Assembly: GCA_002345025.1 (NCBI GenBank)
Contig: DDUX01000110.1
Location: 23,067-47,004 of the forward strand
From: Candidatus Accumulibacter iunctus
GTDB lineage: Bacteria; Pseudomonadota; Gammaproteobacteria; Burkholderiales; Rhodocyclaceae
DNA length: 23,938 bases
Direction of reading: 5' to 3'
The notes under the pieces are model-generated. The model was not told where the DNA came from. It ran no database searches and saw only the letters and a list, made by a program, of their open reading frames with translations. Below, one piece after another: positions 1-8,473 of this stretch. A program made the position numbers and the translations under genes. How positions within the stretch are numbered: position 1 is the stretch's first letter; each line of letters starts with the position of its first letter.

Positions 1-334
1 AGGCTGGAGCGGATCGGCAAGAGGCATCGGCAGCAGATTGCAACGGGCTCTGCAGTATGGGTTCTTGCGGGGCATCCCGAGGAATCCATGCTGCGGATCC
101 CTCACCGGCTTCGATGCGCGTGCAATCAAGCAGCTGCAGCCAGGGCAGCATCTTACCAGTGCGCAGACTCCCGGAATGCCCATGGCGGGGCAGTCGGGCA
201 GGAAGTCCTGAACCTGGCGGCAGCGGAGCCCGCTCGACCGGCCGCCGCCGACCGCTTCCAGGCCGTGGTTGAAGCGGCACCCCAGCGCCGGGCGCTGGCC
301 TCTGGCGGACGCCGGTGGCGCGCGGCAGCCGCCC
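1..334. other. Left-edge stretch without a recognisable gene
   Basis: No protein family was recognised here on either strand. A plus-strand frame is open from base 1 to 441, but it runs into the antisense of the cytochrome gene and its product is an Ala/Arg-rich string typical of an antisense frame in GC-rich DNA. A second plus frame is open from the edge to a TGA near 210 and could be the tail of a gene lying left of the window. No U-tract terminator was seen after the cytochrome stop. Confidence 0.4.
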
Positions 335-1069
335 TTACTGCTTCCTCGCCGGTGGTCTGGCCGAGCACATTCGTCCTGGCATCACCAGGCTTGACTGGTA
401 GGCCGAGATCGCCAGCAGTTGCTCATCGTCGTACCGGCTGATGACGCTGAGCATCTCCGGGTTGACGTTCGGGCGCTTGCCGTCGCGGATGTCGGTCATC
501 TGGCGCAGCAGGTAGGCATGGTGCTGCCCGGCGATCACCGGATGGAACTTGTATCTGGCGCCTTCACCGCGCGGCCCGTGGCACGCACTGCACTCCCTTT
601 CGTAAAGCGCCTTGCCCTTCGCCAGTTGCTGCGCTGCGTCCGGGGCATCGTACTGCCCATGCTCGCGGGGGATGCAGAGCCCTTCGAGATAGGCGGCGAG
701 ATCGGCCAGATCCTGCGGATCGGCCAGTACCGCAGCGAACGGGTACATCGTTGCGTTGTGCCGCGCACCGCTGCGGATGTCGGCCATCTGCTTGATCAGT
801 ACCGTGCTGTGCTGGCCTGCGAGTTGCGGAACGCTGCCGTCGGAACTCCCGCCTGCTGACGACAGGTGGCAACTGCGGCACAGCGCATAGAGCCTCTCGC
901 CGCGCTTGCGGTCGCCCTTGCGTTCGAGCGCTTCGTTCGTCTCACCCGGTAGCGCCAGCCATGGGTAATCCTTGACCGCGACGCCCTCAGGCCTGACTGG
1001 CGACGGCTCGGCAGCCGCGAGCGCTGCGGCCTGCAGCGCCAGAGAAAGCGCCAGAAGCAGTTTCTTCAT
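335..1069 (-). CDS. Two-haem c-type cytochrome, cytochrome c4-like
   Basis: The product is a 244-residue exported electron carrier. Residues 1-20 form a signal peptide (Lys-Lys, then a Leu/Ala core). Two covalent haem sites are visible, CRSCH (Cys64, Cys67, His68) and CSACH (Cys160, Cys163, His164). Each is followed about 40 residues later by a likely distal Met ligand, Met108 in NATMYPF and Met206 in NPEMLSV. The two halves repeat each other (QLAGQH...Q.ADIR.G.R.N..M and VIAGQH...Q.TDIRDGKRPN..M), which is the duplicated layout of the cytochrome c4 family. Family members pass electrons in the periplasm to terminal oxidases or other reductases; the partner here is unknown. The ATG at 1069 was chosen because it starts the signal peptide and has a GGGAG ribosome site just upstream. 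The frame is open further upstream but gives no signal-like sequence. It lies 219 bp after kdpE and is probably transcribed separately. Confidence 0.9.
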   Translation of the reverse strand: MKKLLLALSLALQAAALAAAEPSPVRPEGVAVKDYPWLALPGETNEALERKGDRKRGERLYALCRSCHLSSAGGSSDGSVPQLAGQHSTVLIKQMADIRSGARHNATMYPFAAVLADPQDLADLAAYLEGLCIPREHGQYDAPDAAQQLAKGKALYERECSACHGPRGEGARYKFHPVIAGQHHAYLLRQMTDIRDGKRPNVNPEMLSVISRYDDEQLLAISAYQSSLVMPGRMCSARPPARKQ

Positions 1070-1178
1070 TGCCGACTCCCTGGTGTTCGAGACTTTGCCG
1101 CTTGCCATCGGGCGGGCAGCACACCTGCTGGTCGCCGTCAGGACTCGCCGCAGTGGCTCGCCCGTTTCTGGCTGAATG

Positions 1179-1219
1179 GCAGCCCCACACGACACGTCAT
1201 GTTGCCATAGCGGGGCTGC
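1179..1219. repeat. 8-bp inverted repeat between kdpE and the cytochrome gene
   Basis: GCAGCCCC (1179-1186) and GGGGCTGC (1212-1219) are perfect reverse complements separated by 25 bases. On the minus strand it lies after the kdpE stop and before the cytochrome gene. It could be a weak transcript-end hairpin for the kdp operon, but no U-run follows and the loop is long, so the role is uncertain. Confidence 0.3.
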
Positions 1220-1288
1220 TCTTGCACTTGGAGATGGGCCTGGCAATCGTACCTGTTGCCTTGCGGTGCCTGGAACCGTGTCGGCACT

Positions 1289-1984
1289 TCATGCGGCAAC
1301 AAAACGGTAACCTACGCCCGCTTCCGTAATGATGTGTCTCGGCTGCGACGGATCATCTTCGATCTTCTTGCGTAGCAGCCCCATATAGACCCGGATGTAA
1401 TGGCTGTCGTCGGCATGCGATGGCCCCCACACCGTCTTGAGCAGTTGGCGGTGGGTCAGCACACTGTCCGGATGGGTGATCAGGACGGCCAGCAGCCGAT
1501 ACTCGATAGGCGTCAGGTGCAGGGGCTCTCCTGCTCGCTCGACCAGTCGTTTGCCGAGATCGACGCGCATCTTGCCGAATTCAAAGACCGTAGAGCCGTT
1601 GCCGGTGGCACTGGACCGGCGTCGCAACTGGGCACGAACGCGAGCCAGCAGCTCTGCTGCCCCGAATGGTTTCGTCAGATAGTCGTCGGCGCCCGAGTCC
1701 AGAGCGCCCACCTTGTCGGCTTCGGTCGTCCGAGCCGACAGCACGATGATGGGGAGATCGGACCAGGTGCGCAGATCACGGATGAAGTCGACGCCGTTAC
1801 CGTCGGGCAGGCCCAAATCGAGCACCACCAGGTCCGGCCTGCGGGTGCCGGCTTCGATCAGGCCGCGTTTCAGGGTGTCGGCCTCGAATACCAGAAACCC
1901 CTCGCTTTCCAGCGCCAGTTTGACGAAGCGGCGGATGTTGGCTTCATCTTCGACGACGACAATGGTAGCCAGCGGCCCTGTCAT
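1289..1984 (-). CDS. kdpE: KdpE, OmpR-family response regulator of potassium uptake
   Basis: This is a 231-residue cytoplasmic transcription factor. Residues 1-120 form the receiver domain: acidic pair Glu12-Asp13, phospho-acceptor Asp56 (VVLDLGLPDG), Ser83 at the switch position and Lys105 in TKPF. Residues 130-231 form an OmpR-type winged helix (LTPIEYRLL, then VYMGLLRKKIE and GVGYRF). KdpE is phosphorylated by KdpD and activates kdpFABC when external K+ is scarce. The ATG at 1984 was chosen because the receiver starts immediately after it; the longer upstream frame runs through the end of kdpD in another frame. The gap to the kdpD stop is 56 bp, so the pair is probably co-transcribed. A KdpE-type operator is visible ahead of the operon at 10547-10564. 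Confidence 0.96.
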   Translation of the reverse strand: MTGPLATIVVVEDEANIRRFVKLALESEGFLVFEADTLKRGLIEAGTRRPDLVVLDLGLPDGNGVDFIRDLRTWSDLPIIVLSARTTEADKVGALDSGADDYLTKPFGAAELLARVRAQLRRRSSATGNGSTVFEFGKMRVDLGKRLVERAGEPLHLTPIEYRLLAVLITHPDSVLTHRQLLKTVWGPSHADDSHYIRVYMGLLRKKIEDDPSQPRHIITEAGVGYRFVAA

Positions 1985-2040
1985 GGCGTGATCTGTTTGA
2001 TGGGATCGAAGTCGTCGATGTCGACCATCGGCTTGAGCGG

Positions 2041-4755
2041 TCAGGGCGTGCCGCCCTCTGTTGGAACGACGATTTCTTCGGCGGTCGTCGGCGGCGTGCC
2101 GCGCGGCAGCGAGAAGACGAAACGTGCACCGCTGCCGGCCCGGTCTTCGGCATGAATCCTGCCGCCGTGTGCCTCGACGATGGCGCGGCAGATGGCCAGA
2201 CCAAGACCTACGCCCGGTGTCGCGCGCTCGCGTGCGCCACGTTCGAACTTCTCGAAAATGACTTTCTCGCGTCCTTTCGGCAAGCCCGGCCCGTTGTCGT
2301 CCACCCACACCTCGATCTCGCTTCCACGCATCGCCGCGCCGATGCTGATGCGCGTGCCGGCAGGGGTAAACTTGGCTGCGTTCTCAAGAAGATTGCAGAG
2401 CACACGCTCGATCAACACCGCGTCGATCTCCACCAGTGGCAGGTCATCAGGCAGGATGGTGCTCACAGAATGTGCCGCGAGGGGTGCTGCGGTGGCCTTT
2501 AGCGCACTGCCGACGACTTCTTCCAACGGTTGCCACTGGCGGTTGAGCTGAACTTTTTCGGCTTGCAGGCGCGCCATGTCGAGCAGCTTGCCGACCTTGG
2601 CGCTCATGTGCAGCGCTTCCTCCTTCAGTGTCCGGGCGATTCTTGCTTGGGCATCGGTTGGCGGCGGCTGCGTCAGCCCGATCGATTCAGCCAGTCCCAC
2701 CAGCACACTCAGCGGCGTTCGCAGATCGTGCGAAATCGCGGCCAGCAGGGAATTGCGCAGGCTCTCGGATTCCATCTGCAGCAGCGTCGACTGCGCCACC
2801 GCGACATAGTGCATGCGCTCGACGGCGATCGCCACCAGACTGGCAAAGGTTTCGAGCTGCCGGCGCGCTTCTGGGCCTTGCACACGCAGCGGGTCCCGCG
2901 GTGCGATGCCCAGCACGCCGCGAGTGCGCATCGGTGCCTTGAGCGGTAGATAGAGCAGCGGGCTGCCCGGCAGGGTGTCGGTGGACAGCCCTGCCGCCTC
3001 GCCGTGGTCGAAGGCCCAGCGGGCGACGCCCTCGTCGACGATCGGTGTGCGGTCGCTGCGACCATTGGCGTTGACCGTCTCCACCTGCAGGTGATCCTCG
3101 GCATCGGTCAGGAGCAAGACGGCCTGGGCGCCGAACTCGACTGACAGAAAGCGATCGCAGGCCTCGGCGACCTGTATCGGGAGCAGAGCTGCCGACAGAT
3201 CCCGTGCCATTTCATAGAGCGCGCGGGCGCGCGCTTCACGCTGCGTCGCCACATCGGCGTGCTGCTTGTAGCGCGCGGTGAGCTGGCCGGTGATCAGCGC
3301 CACGGTGAGCATCACGGCGAAGGTCATCAGATATTGCGCATCGCTGACGGCGAAGGAAAGACGCGGTTCCACGAAGAAGAAGTCGAAGGCGGCAACTGCC
3401 ATGAACGAGCTGGCAACGGCCGGGCCGCGGCCAAGGTGCATGGCCACGATGAGCACCGCAAGCAGGAACAACATGGCAATATTGGTGAGTTCGATGACGC
3501 CCGCCAGTGGCATTGCCAGTCCCGTGGCCAAGCCGCAGATTGCCGCTGCCTTGAGATATGCCAACCAGTTGCCCGGCGCCGGCGTGGCGGTCGACGGCGA
3601 AGCAGCTGCACGCGTGTCGTCGCTGCGCGCCACTTGCACCACGTCGAGGTCGGGTGCCGCTTGTCCAATCCGGTCGGCCATCGAACGGTACCAAGGCCGC
3701 CAAGGCCGGGGGTGATCGCGTCCGACCAGCAGTCGCGACAGGTTGTGCTCGCGAGCATAATCGACAAGCGCAGCGACCGGGTCGTCAGCCGAGAGCGTCG
3801 CCGTTTCAGCACCGAGCGAAGCGGATAGTTCGAGCGCGCGGACGATGCGCTGCCGGTCCACCTCTGGCTCCGGTCCCGAGGTTTGCGTGTGCACGTGAAT
3901 GGCGTGCCAGGGGGCCTCCAGTCGCCCTGCCAGGCGCGCCCCGGTGCGCACCAGTCTCTCGACCCCTGTGCCCGATCCGATGCACACCAGCAGCGCGTCG
4001 CGTGTTTGCCATACCGTGGCCACCGAGGACTCGCGGCGGTAGGCCAGCATTTCGTCGTCCACGCGGTCGGCAGTACGGCGTAGCGCCAGCTCGCGCAGGG
4101 CGATCAGGTTGCCCTTGCGAAAGAAGTTGCGAATTGCCCGTTCAGCTTGCTGCGGCAGGTAGACCTTGCCCTCCTTCAAGCGCTGCAGCAGGTCGTCGGG
4201 CGGTAGATCGACCAGTACCACTTCGTCGGCTTCGTCAAAGATCCGGTCGGGTACCGTTTCCCATACACGAATGCCGGCAATCCCGCTGACCACGTCGTTG
4301 AGGGTCTCGAGATGCTGTACGTTGACCGTGCTGTAGACGTCGATCCCTGCCGAGAGCAAGTCATGGACGTCTTGCCAGCGCTTGGGATGCCGCGAGCCGG
4401 CAACGTTGGAGTGAGCCAGTTCGTCCATCAGGATCAACGCCGGGCGCCGCGCCAGCGCAGCGTCGAGATCGAACTCCTTCAGCACGCTGCCGCGATAAGG
4501 GATCTCACACAGGGGCAGCCGTTCGAGACCGGTGATCAGGGCCTCGGTTTCCTTGCGGCCGTGGGTCTCGACGACGCCGATGACGACATCGGTGCCAAGC
4601 TCCTTTTGCCGTCGCGCGGCACCGAGCATGGCGTAGGTCTTGCCGACGCCGGCGGAGGCGCCGAAGAAAATCTTCAGCTTGCCGCGGGCAGCTTTGGCTT
4701 CCTCCTCCTGAACGCGCGCCAAGAGTTGATCGGGGTCAGGACGTCCATTGTTCAT
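2041..4755 (-). CDS. kdpD: KdpD, potassium-sensing histidine kinase
   Basis: The product is a 904-residue inner-membrane sensor kinase (E. coli KdpD has 894). In order it shows: the KdpD N-terminal domain with Walker A GASAGVGKT (32-40) and Walker B LILMDELAH (107-115); a universal-stress-like domain (about 253-378) containing LLVGRDH; four closely spaced membrane segments (about 400-495); a GAF-like region (about 520-650); the dimerisation helix with phospho-His676 in SHDLRTPL; and the HATPase domain with N box NLLENAAKF (788-796), G1 DDNGPGLP (819-826) and G2 GVGLGLAI (848-855). All catalytic motifs look intact. The ATG at 4755 overlaps the stop of the upstream corA-like gene as TGATG, implying translational coupling. 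Another in-frame ATG lies three codons upstream. Confidence 0.96.
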   Translation of the reverse strand: MNNGRPDPDQLLARVQEEEAKAARGKLKIFFGASAGVGKTYAMLGAARRQKELGTDVVIGVVETHGRKETEALITGLERLPLCEIPYRGSVLKEFDLDAALARRPALILMDELAHSNVAGSRHPKRWQDVHDLLSAGIDVYSTVNVQHLETLNDVVSGIAGIRVWETVPDRIFDEADEVVLVDLPPDDLLQRLKEGKVYLPQQAERAIRNFFRKGNLIALRELALRRTADRVDDEMLAYRRESSVATVWQTRDALLVCIGSGTGVERLVRTGARLAGRLEAPWHAIHVHTQTSGPEPEVDRQRIVRALELSASLGAETATLSADDPVAALVDYAREHNLSRLLVGRDHPRPWRPWYRSMADRIGQAAPDLDVVQVARSDDTRAAASPSTATPAPGNWLAYLKAAAICGLATGLAMPLAGVIELTNIAMLFLLAVLIVAMHLGRGPAVASSFMAVAAFDFFFVEPRLSFAVSDAQYLMTFAVMLTVALITGQLTARYKQHADVATQREARARALYEMARDLSAALLPIQVAEACDRFLSVEFGAQAVLLLTDAEDHLQVETVNANGRSDRTPIVDEGVARWAFDHGEAAGLSTDTLPGSPLLYLPLKAPMRTRGVLGIAPRDPLRVQGPEARRQLETFASLVAIAVERMHYVAVAQSTLLQMESESLRNSLLAAISHDLRTPLSVLVGLAESIGLTQPPPTDAQARIARTLKEEALHMSAKVGKLLDMARLQAEKVQLNRQWQPLEEVVGSALKATAAPLAAHSVSTILPDDLPLVEIDAVLIERVLCNLLENAAKFTPAGTRISIGAAMRGSEIEVWVDDNGPGLPKGREKVIFEKFERGARERATPGVGLGLAICRAIVEAHGGRIHAEDRAGSGARFVFSLPRGTPPTTAEEIVVPTEGGTP

Positions 4756-5720
4756 CACAGCCATCCCAGGCGCCGAAAGCGGAAGAAGAGAAATCCCATT
4801 GCGCCAACGATCAGCGTCAGCGCCAGCGGATAGCCGTATGCCCACTTCAATTCGGGCATTGATTCGAAGTTCATGCCCCATATGCCGGCAAAGGCAGTGG
4901 CGACGGCAAAGATCCCGGCCCATGCGGCGAGGCGCTTGGCGACATCGTTCTGCTCAATGGCTACCGATGAAAGGCTGACCTGGATGGCCGTGCCGATGGT
5001 GTCACGCAGGGTGTCAAGGTGTGCGTTGATGCGTGCCAGGTGATCATAGACGTCACGGAAATAGTGGCGGCTACTGGTGGAGACCGGTGGCGCGCGGCCG
5101 CTGGCAAGCTTGCTGACCGCTTCCATCAGCGGCGCCACGGCGTGTTTGACCACCGTCACGCGACGTTTGAGGCCGTAGAGGCGTTCGATGTTGAAGCGTG
5201 CCGCCCCCCGGTCGAAGATCCGCTCCTCGATTCCTTCAAGATCCGATTCCATGCCATCGACGATCGGAAAATAGCGGTCGACCACCGCATCCATCAGGGC
5301 GTAGAGGACGAAACCTGAGCCCTGCTTGAGAGCCTCCGGTTCGCGTTCGCAGCGCTCTCTCACACCCAGCAGATGCTGCTCGCTGCGGTTTCGAACCGAC
5401 AGAATGAAGTTGCGACCGACAAAGATGGCGACTTCGCCGACGGCGATCCCGCCATGCTCCATCCCGAGCAGGTGGACGACCGCGAACAGGCTGTCGCCGT
5501 ACTCCTCGAGTTTTGGCCGTTGGTGACCGTGATTGGCGTCCTCGATGGTGAGCGGATGCAGGTCGAATTCCAAGCGCATTTTGTCGAGTTCGGCCGGTGT
5601 TGCATCGCGCAGGGCAACCCAGACGAAGCAATCGGGATCCTTGAGGTACTCACTTATTGCATCAATATCGATATCTGCAAGCTTCTTGCCTTCGCGGTAA
5701 GCAACGCAGTTGATCAGCAT
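4755..5720 (-). CDS. corA: CorA-family Mg2+/divalent cation channel inside the kdp operon
   Basis: This is a 321-residue inner-membrane protein. It has a long cytoplasmic N-terminal domain (about 1-265) and two C-terminal membrane helices (about 266-281 and 297-314) joined by the CorA signature loop GMNFESMPEL. The GMN selectivity motif at 282-284 is intact. CorA pentamers carry Mg2+ (also Co2+ or Ni2+) inward. The gene sits 84 bp after kdpC and shares its stop with the kdpD start (TGATG), so it appears to be expressed with the kdp genes. This order, kdpFABC-corA-kdpDE, is unusual next to the E. coli layout, where kdpD follows kdpC directly. A GGAG lies upstream of the ATG at 5720. Being in the operon suggests K+ limitation also sets divalent cation transport, which is inference. 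Confidence 0.93.
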   Translation of the reverse strand: MLINCVAYREGKKLADIDIDAISEYLKDPDCFVWVALRDATPAELDKMRLEFDLHPLTIEDANHGHQRPKLEEYGDSLFAVVHLLGMEHGGIAVGEVAIFVGRNFILSVRNRSEQHLLGVRERCEREPEALKQGSGFVLYALMDAVVDRYFPIVDGMESDLEGIEERIFDRGAARFNIERLYGLKRRVTVVKHAVAPLMEAVSKLASGRAPPVSTSSRHYFRDVYDHLARINAHLDTLRDTIGTAIQVSLSSVAIEQNDVAKRLAAWAGIFAVATAFAGIWGMNFESMPELKWAYGYPLALTLIVGAMGFLFFRFRRLGWL

Positions 5721-5804
5721 GGGCTCGACTCCATCGAAAGGATTCCTTCATTTTCCGGGATTTCTGGCCCATGCGGTCATGTATCTCGGGTGAGGTGACC
5801 CCGT

Positions 5805-6380
5805 TCAGCGCGTTGTCGCGTCAAGGGCGAGGTTGAGCCTGAGGACATGCACGCGCGTTTCGCCGAAAACGCCGAGGTCAGGGCCTTCGCTGTGCTGCGC
5901 GATGAGCTGACGCACGGTCTGCGGATCAAGCTGGCGGGAACGCGCGACTCGCTCCGCCTGGTAGTCAGCTGCCGCTGGGCTGATGTGCGGGTCGAGACCG
6001 CTCGCCGAAGCGGTGACCAGATCGATCGGTACCGGCCGCAGGTTGCCGGGGTCGGCGGCTCGCAGCGCGTCGATTCGGGTCTTGACCGCGGCGGCCAGCG
6101 CCGGATTGAGCGGCCCGAGATTCGACCCGGACGAAGCGGCAGCGTTATAGGGCTGCGGTGCGGTTGCCGATGGCCGGCCCCAGAAGTACTTCGGGTTGGT
6201 GAAATTCTGGCCGATCAGTGCGGAGCCTATCGGTTTGCCTTCCCTGACGATCAGGCTGCCGCTGGCGGCAGCCGGGAAAGCCAGTCGGGCGACGCCGGTG
6301 ACGAGCAGCGGATAGAACACCCCGGTAACGACCGACAGCAGAACGAACAGTGAAACGGCTGGACGAAGCAGGCTTTTCAT
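5805..6380 (-). CDS. kdpC: KdpC, K+-transporting ATPase subunit C
   Basis: The product has 191 residues, the usual KdpC length. One N-terminal membrane helix (about 8-33) anchors a periplasmic domain containing family hallmarks: LIGQNFTNPKYFWGRPSA, SGSNLGPLNP and PVPIDLVTASASGLDPHIS. KdpC stabilises the KdpFABC complex and raises its affinity for ATP. The ATG at 6380 was chosen over one six codons upstream because GGAG lies just ahead of it and the membrane helix starts right after it. The kdpB stop (6391-6393) lies against this ribosome site, so the two genes are closely linked. Confidence 0.95.
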   Translation of the reverse strand: MKSLLRPAVSLFVLLSVVTGVFYPLLVTGVARLAFPAAASGSLIVREGKPIGSALIGQNFTNPKYFWGRPSATAPQPYNAAASSGSNLGPLNPALAAAVKTRIDALRAADPGNLRPVPIDLVTASASGLDPHISPAAADYQAERVARSRQLDPQTVRQLIAQHSEGPDLGVFGETRVHVLRLNLALDATTR

Positions 6381-6390
6381 GCGTATCTCC

Positions 6391-8457
6391 TCAGGCAAGA
6401 CCGGTGGCGGCTAGTGCCATGTCGATCAGCTTGATGCCGACAAAGGGTGCGACGAGACCCCCCAGGCCGTAGATGGCCAGGTTGCGACGCAGCAGGCTGG
6501 CGGCGCCGACGGCGTGATAGCGGATCCCCTTCAAGGCCAGTGGAATCAGCGCGATGATGATCAGGGCATTGAAGATCACCGCCGAGAGAATCGCCGAGGA
6601 CGGACTGGCCAGCCCCATCACGTTGAGTGCCGACAGCGCCGGGTAGGTACTGACGAAGGCAGCCGGAACGATCGCGAAGTACTTGGCGACGTCGTTGGCG
6701 ACGCTGAAGGTCGTCAGCGCGCCGCGGGTCATCAGCATCTGTTTGCCAGTTTCAACGACCTCGATCAGCTTGGTTGGATTCGAGTCGAGGTCGACCATGT
6801 TGCCGGCTTCCTTGGCAGCCTGCGTACCGGTGTTCATCGCCACGGCCACATCCGCCTGCGCCAGCGCCGGGGCGTCGTTGGTCCCGTCGCCGGTCATTGC
6901 CACCAGGCGACCCTCGGCCTGGTACTGGCGGATCAGCGCCAGCTTGGCTTCCGGCGTGGCTTCGGCGAGAAAATCATCGACACCGGCCTCGGCGGCGATC
7001 GCCGCGGCCGTCAGACGGTTGTCACCGGTGATCATCACCGTCTTGATCCCCATCTGGCGCAGTTCGGCGAAGCGCTCCTTGATGCCGCCCTTGACGACAT
7101 CCTTCAGTTCGACGACGCCGAGCACGCACTGGTCATCGGCAACGACCAGTGGCGTGCTGCCACGCCGTGCTGCCGCTTCGACCGCCGTCAGCACCGACGC
7201 GGGCATGGTGCCGCCGATCGCCTCGACATGCTGGCGGATGGCGTCGGTGGCCCCCTTGCGAATCTGCCGGCCATGCACATCGACCCCGCTCATCCGGGTT
7301 TGCGCCGAGAAATGCACGAACTGCGCCTCGAGCGCGTGCACATCGCGCTCGCGCAGGTTGAAGCGCTGCTTGGCGAGGATGACGATGCTGCGGCCCTCCG
7401 GCGTTTCGTCTGCCAGCGACGCCAGTTGCGCGGCGTCGGCGAGTTCGCTCTCGCTCACCCCGTCGGCGGGCAGGAAGGCAGCCGCCTGGCGATTGCCCAG
7501 CGTGATCGTGCCGGTCTTGTCGAGAAGCAACACGTCGACGTCGCCGGCGGCTTCGACCGCGCGGCCCGAGGTGGCAATGACGTTGGCCTGCATCATGCGG
7601 CTCATGCCGGCGACGCCAACGGCCGAAAGAAGGCCGGCGATGGTCGTCGGAATCAGGCACACGAGCAGCGCGATGAGGACGGTGATGCTGACCGGCGAGC
7701 CGGAACCGGCAACGTTCACGCTGAACTCCGAAAACGGCAGCAGGGTCGCGGTGACGCCGAGGAAAACGATGGTCAGGGCCGCCAGCAGGATCGCCAGCGC
7801 GATTTCGTTCGGTGTCTTTTGCCGCTTCGCCGTCTCGACCATGGCGATCATCCGATCGACGAAGGTCTCGCCGGGATTGACGGTGACGCGCACGACCAGC
7901 CAGTCGGAGAGCACGCGGGTGCCGCCGGTGACCGCCGAGAAATCACCGCCTGATTCGCGGATGACCGGCGCCGATTCGCCGGTGATTGCCGATTCATCGA
8001 CCGAGGCAACGCCTTCGATCACCTCGCCGTCGGCGGGAATGGTTTCGCCGGTGGTGACCAGGACGACGTTGCCGACGCGCAGGTCGTCCGCGGGAACCGT
8101 GTGCCACTCGGCGTCCGCGCGCGGGGCGCTCAACCGCTTCGCCCAGGTTTCCTTCTTCAGGCCGCGCAGTGACGCCGCCTGCGCCTTGCTGCGCCCTTCG
8201 GCGAGCGCTTCCGCGAAGTTGGCGAAGAGCACGGTAAACCACAGCCAGATCGCGACGCCGAGGATGAACGCCGTCGACTCCTGACCCGGGCCGCTGAGCG
8301 CCGGGACCGCTGCCAGTGTGGTCAGGATGGAACCGATGAAGACGACGAACATCACCGGATTGCGCCACTGTACGCGTGGGTCGAGCTTGCGGAACGAGTC
8401 GGCGATGGCCGGCGTGACGAGCGCCGGGTCGAACAGGGAAAAGGTCTTGCGTGTCAT
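6391..8457 (-). CDS. kdpB: KdpB, P-type ATPase catalytic subunit of K+ uptake
   Basis: The product is a 688-residue inner-membrane P-type ATPase (E. coli KdpB has 682). Visible motifs are actuator TGES (159-162), phosphorylated Asp313 in DKTGT, the nucleotide-domain segment KGAT (401-404), TGDN (477-480), hinge TGDGTNDAP (522-530), and the membrane pairs near 35-85, 222-285 and 580-685. Ser162 of TGES is at the same number as the serine reported to be phosphorylated for inhibition at high K+ in E. coli KdpB. The ATG at 8457 has a GGAG ahead of it and begins the usual N-terminus; the frame extends upstream only into kdpA antiphase sequence. The gap to the kdpA stop is 16 bp. Confidence 0.97.
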   Translation of the reverse strand: MTRKTFSLFDPALVTPAIADSFRKLDPRVQWRNPVMFVVFIGSILTTLAAVPALSGPGQESTAFILGVAIWLWFTVLFANFAEALAEGRSKAQAASLRGLKKETWAKRLSAPRADAEWHTVPADDLRVGNVVLVTTGETIPADGEVIEGVASVDESAITGESAPVIRESGGDFSAVTGGTRVLSDWLVVRVTVNPGETFVDRMIAMVETAKRQKTPNEIALAILLAALTIVFLGVTATLLPFSEFSVNVAGSGSPVSITVLIALLVCLIPTTIAGLLSAVGVAGMSRMMQANVIATSGRAVEAAGDVDVLLLDKTGTITLGNRQAAAFLPADGVSESELADAAQLASLADETPEGRSIVILAKQRFNLRERDVHALEAQFVHFSAQTRMSGVDVHGRQIRKGATDAIRQHVEAIGGTMPASVLTAVEAAARRGSTPLVVADDQCVLGVVELKDVVKGGIKERFAELRQMGIKTVMITGDNRLTAAAIAAEAGVDDFLAEATPEAKLALIRQYQAEGRLVAMTGDGTNDAPALAQADVAVAMNTGTQAAKEAGNMVDLDSNPTKLIEVVETGKQMLMTRGALTTFSVANDVAKYFAIVPAAFVSTYPALSALNVMGLASPSSAILSAVIFNALIIIALIPLALKGIRYHAVGAASLLRRNLAIYGLGGLVAPFVGIKLIDMALAATGLA

Positions 8458-8473
8458 CAAATTCTCCAGCGGA

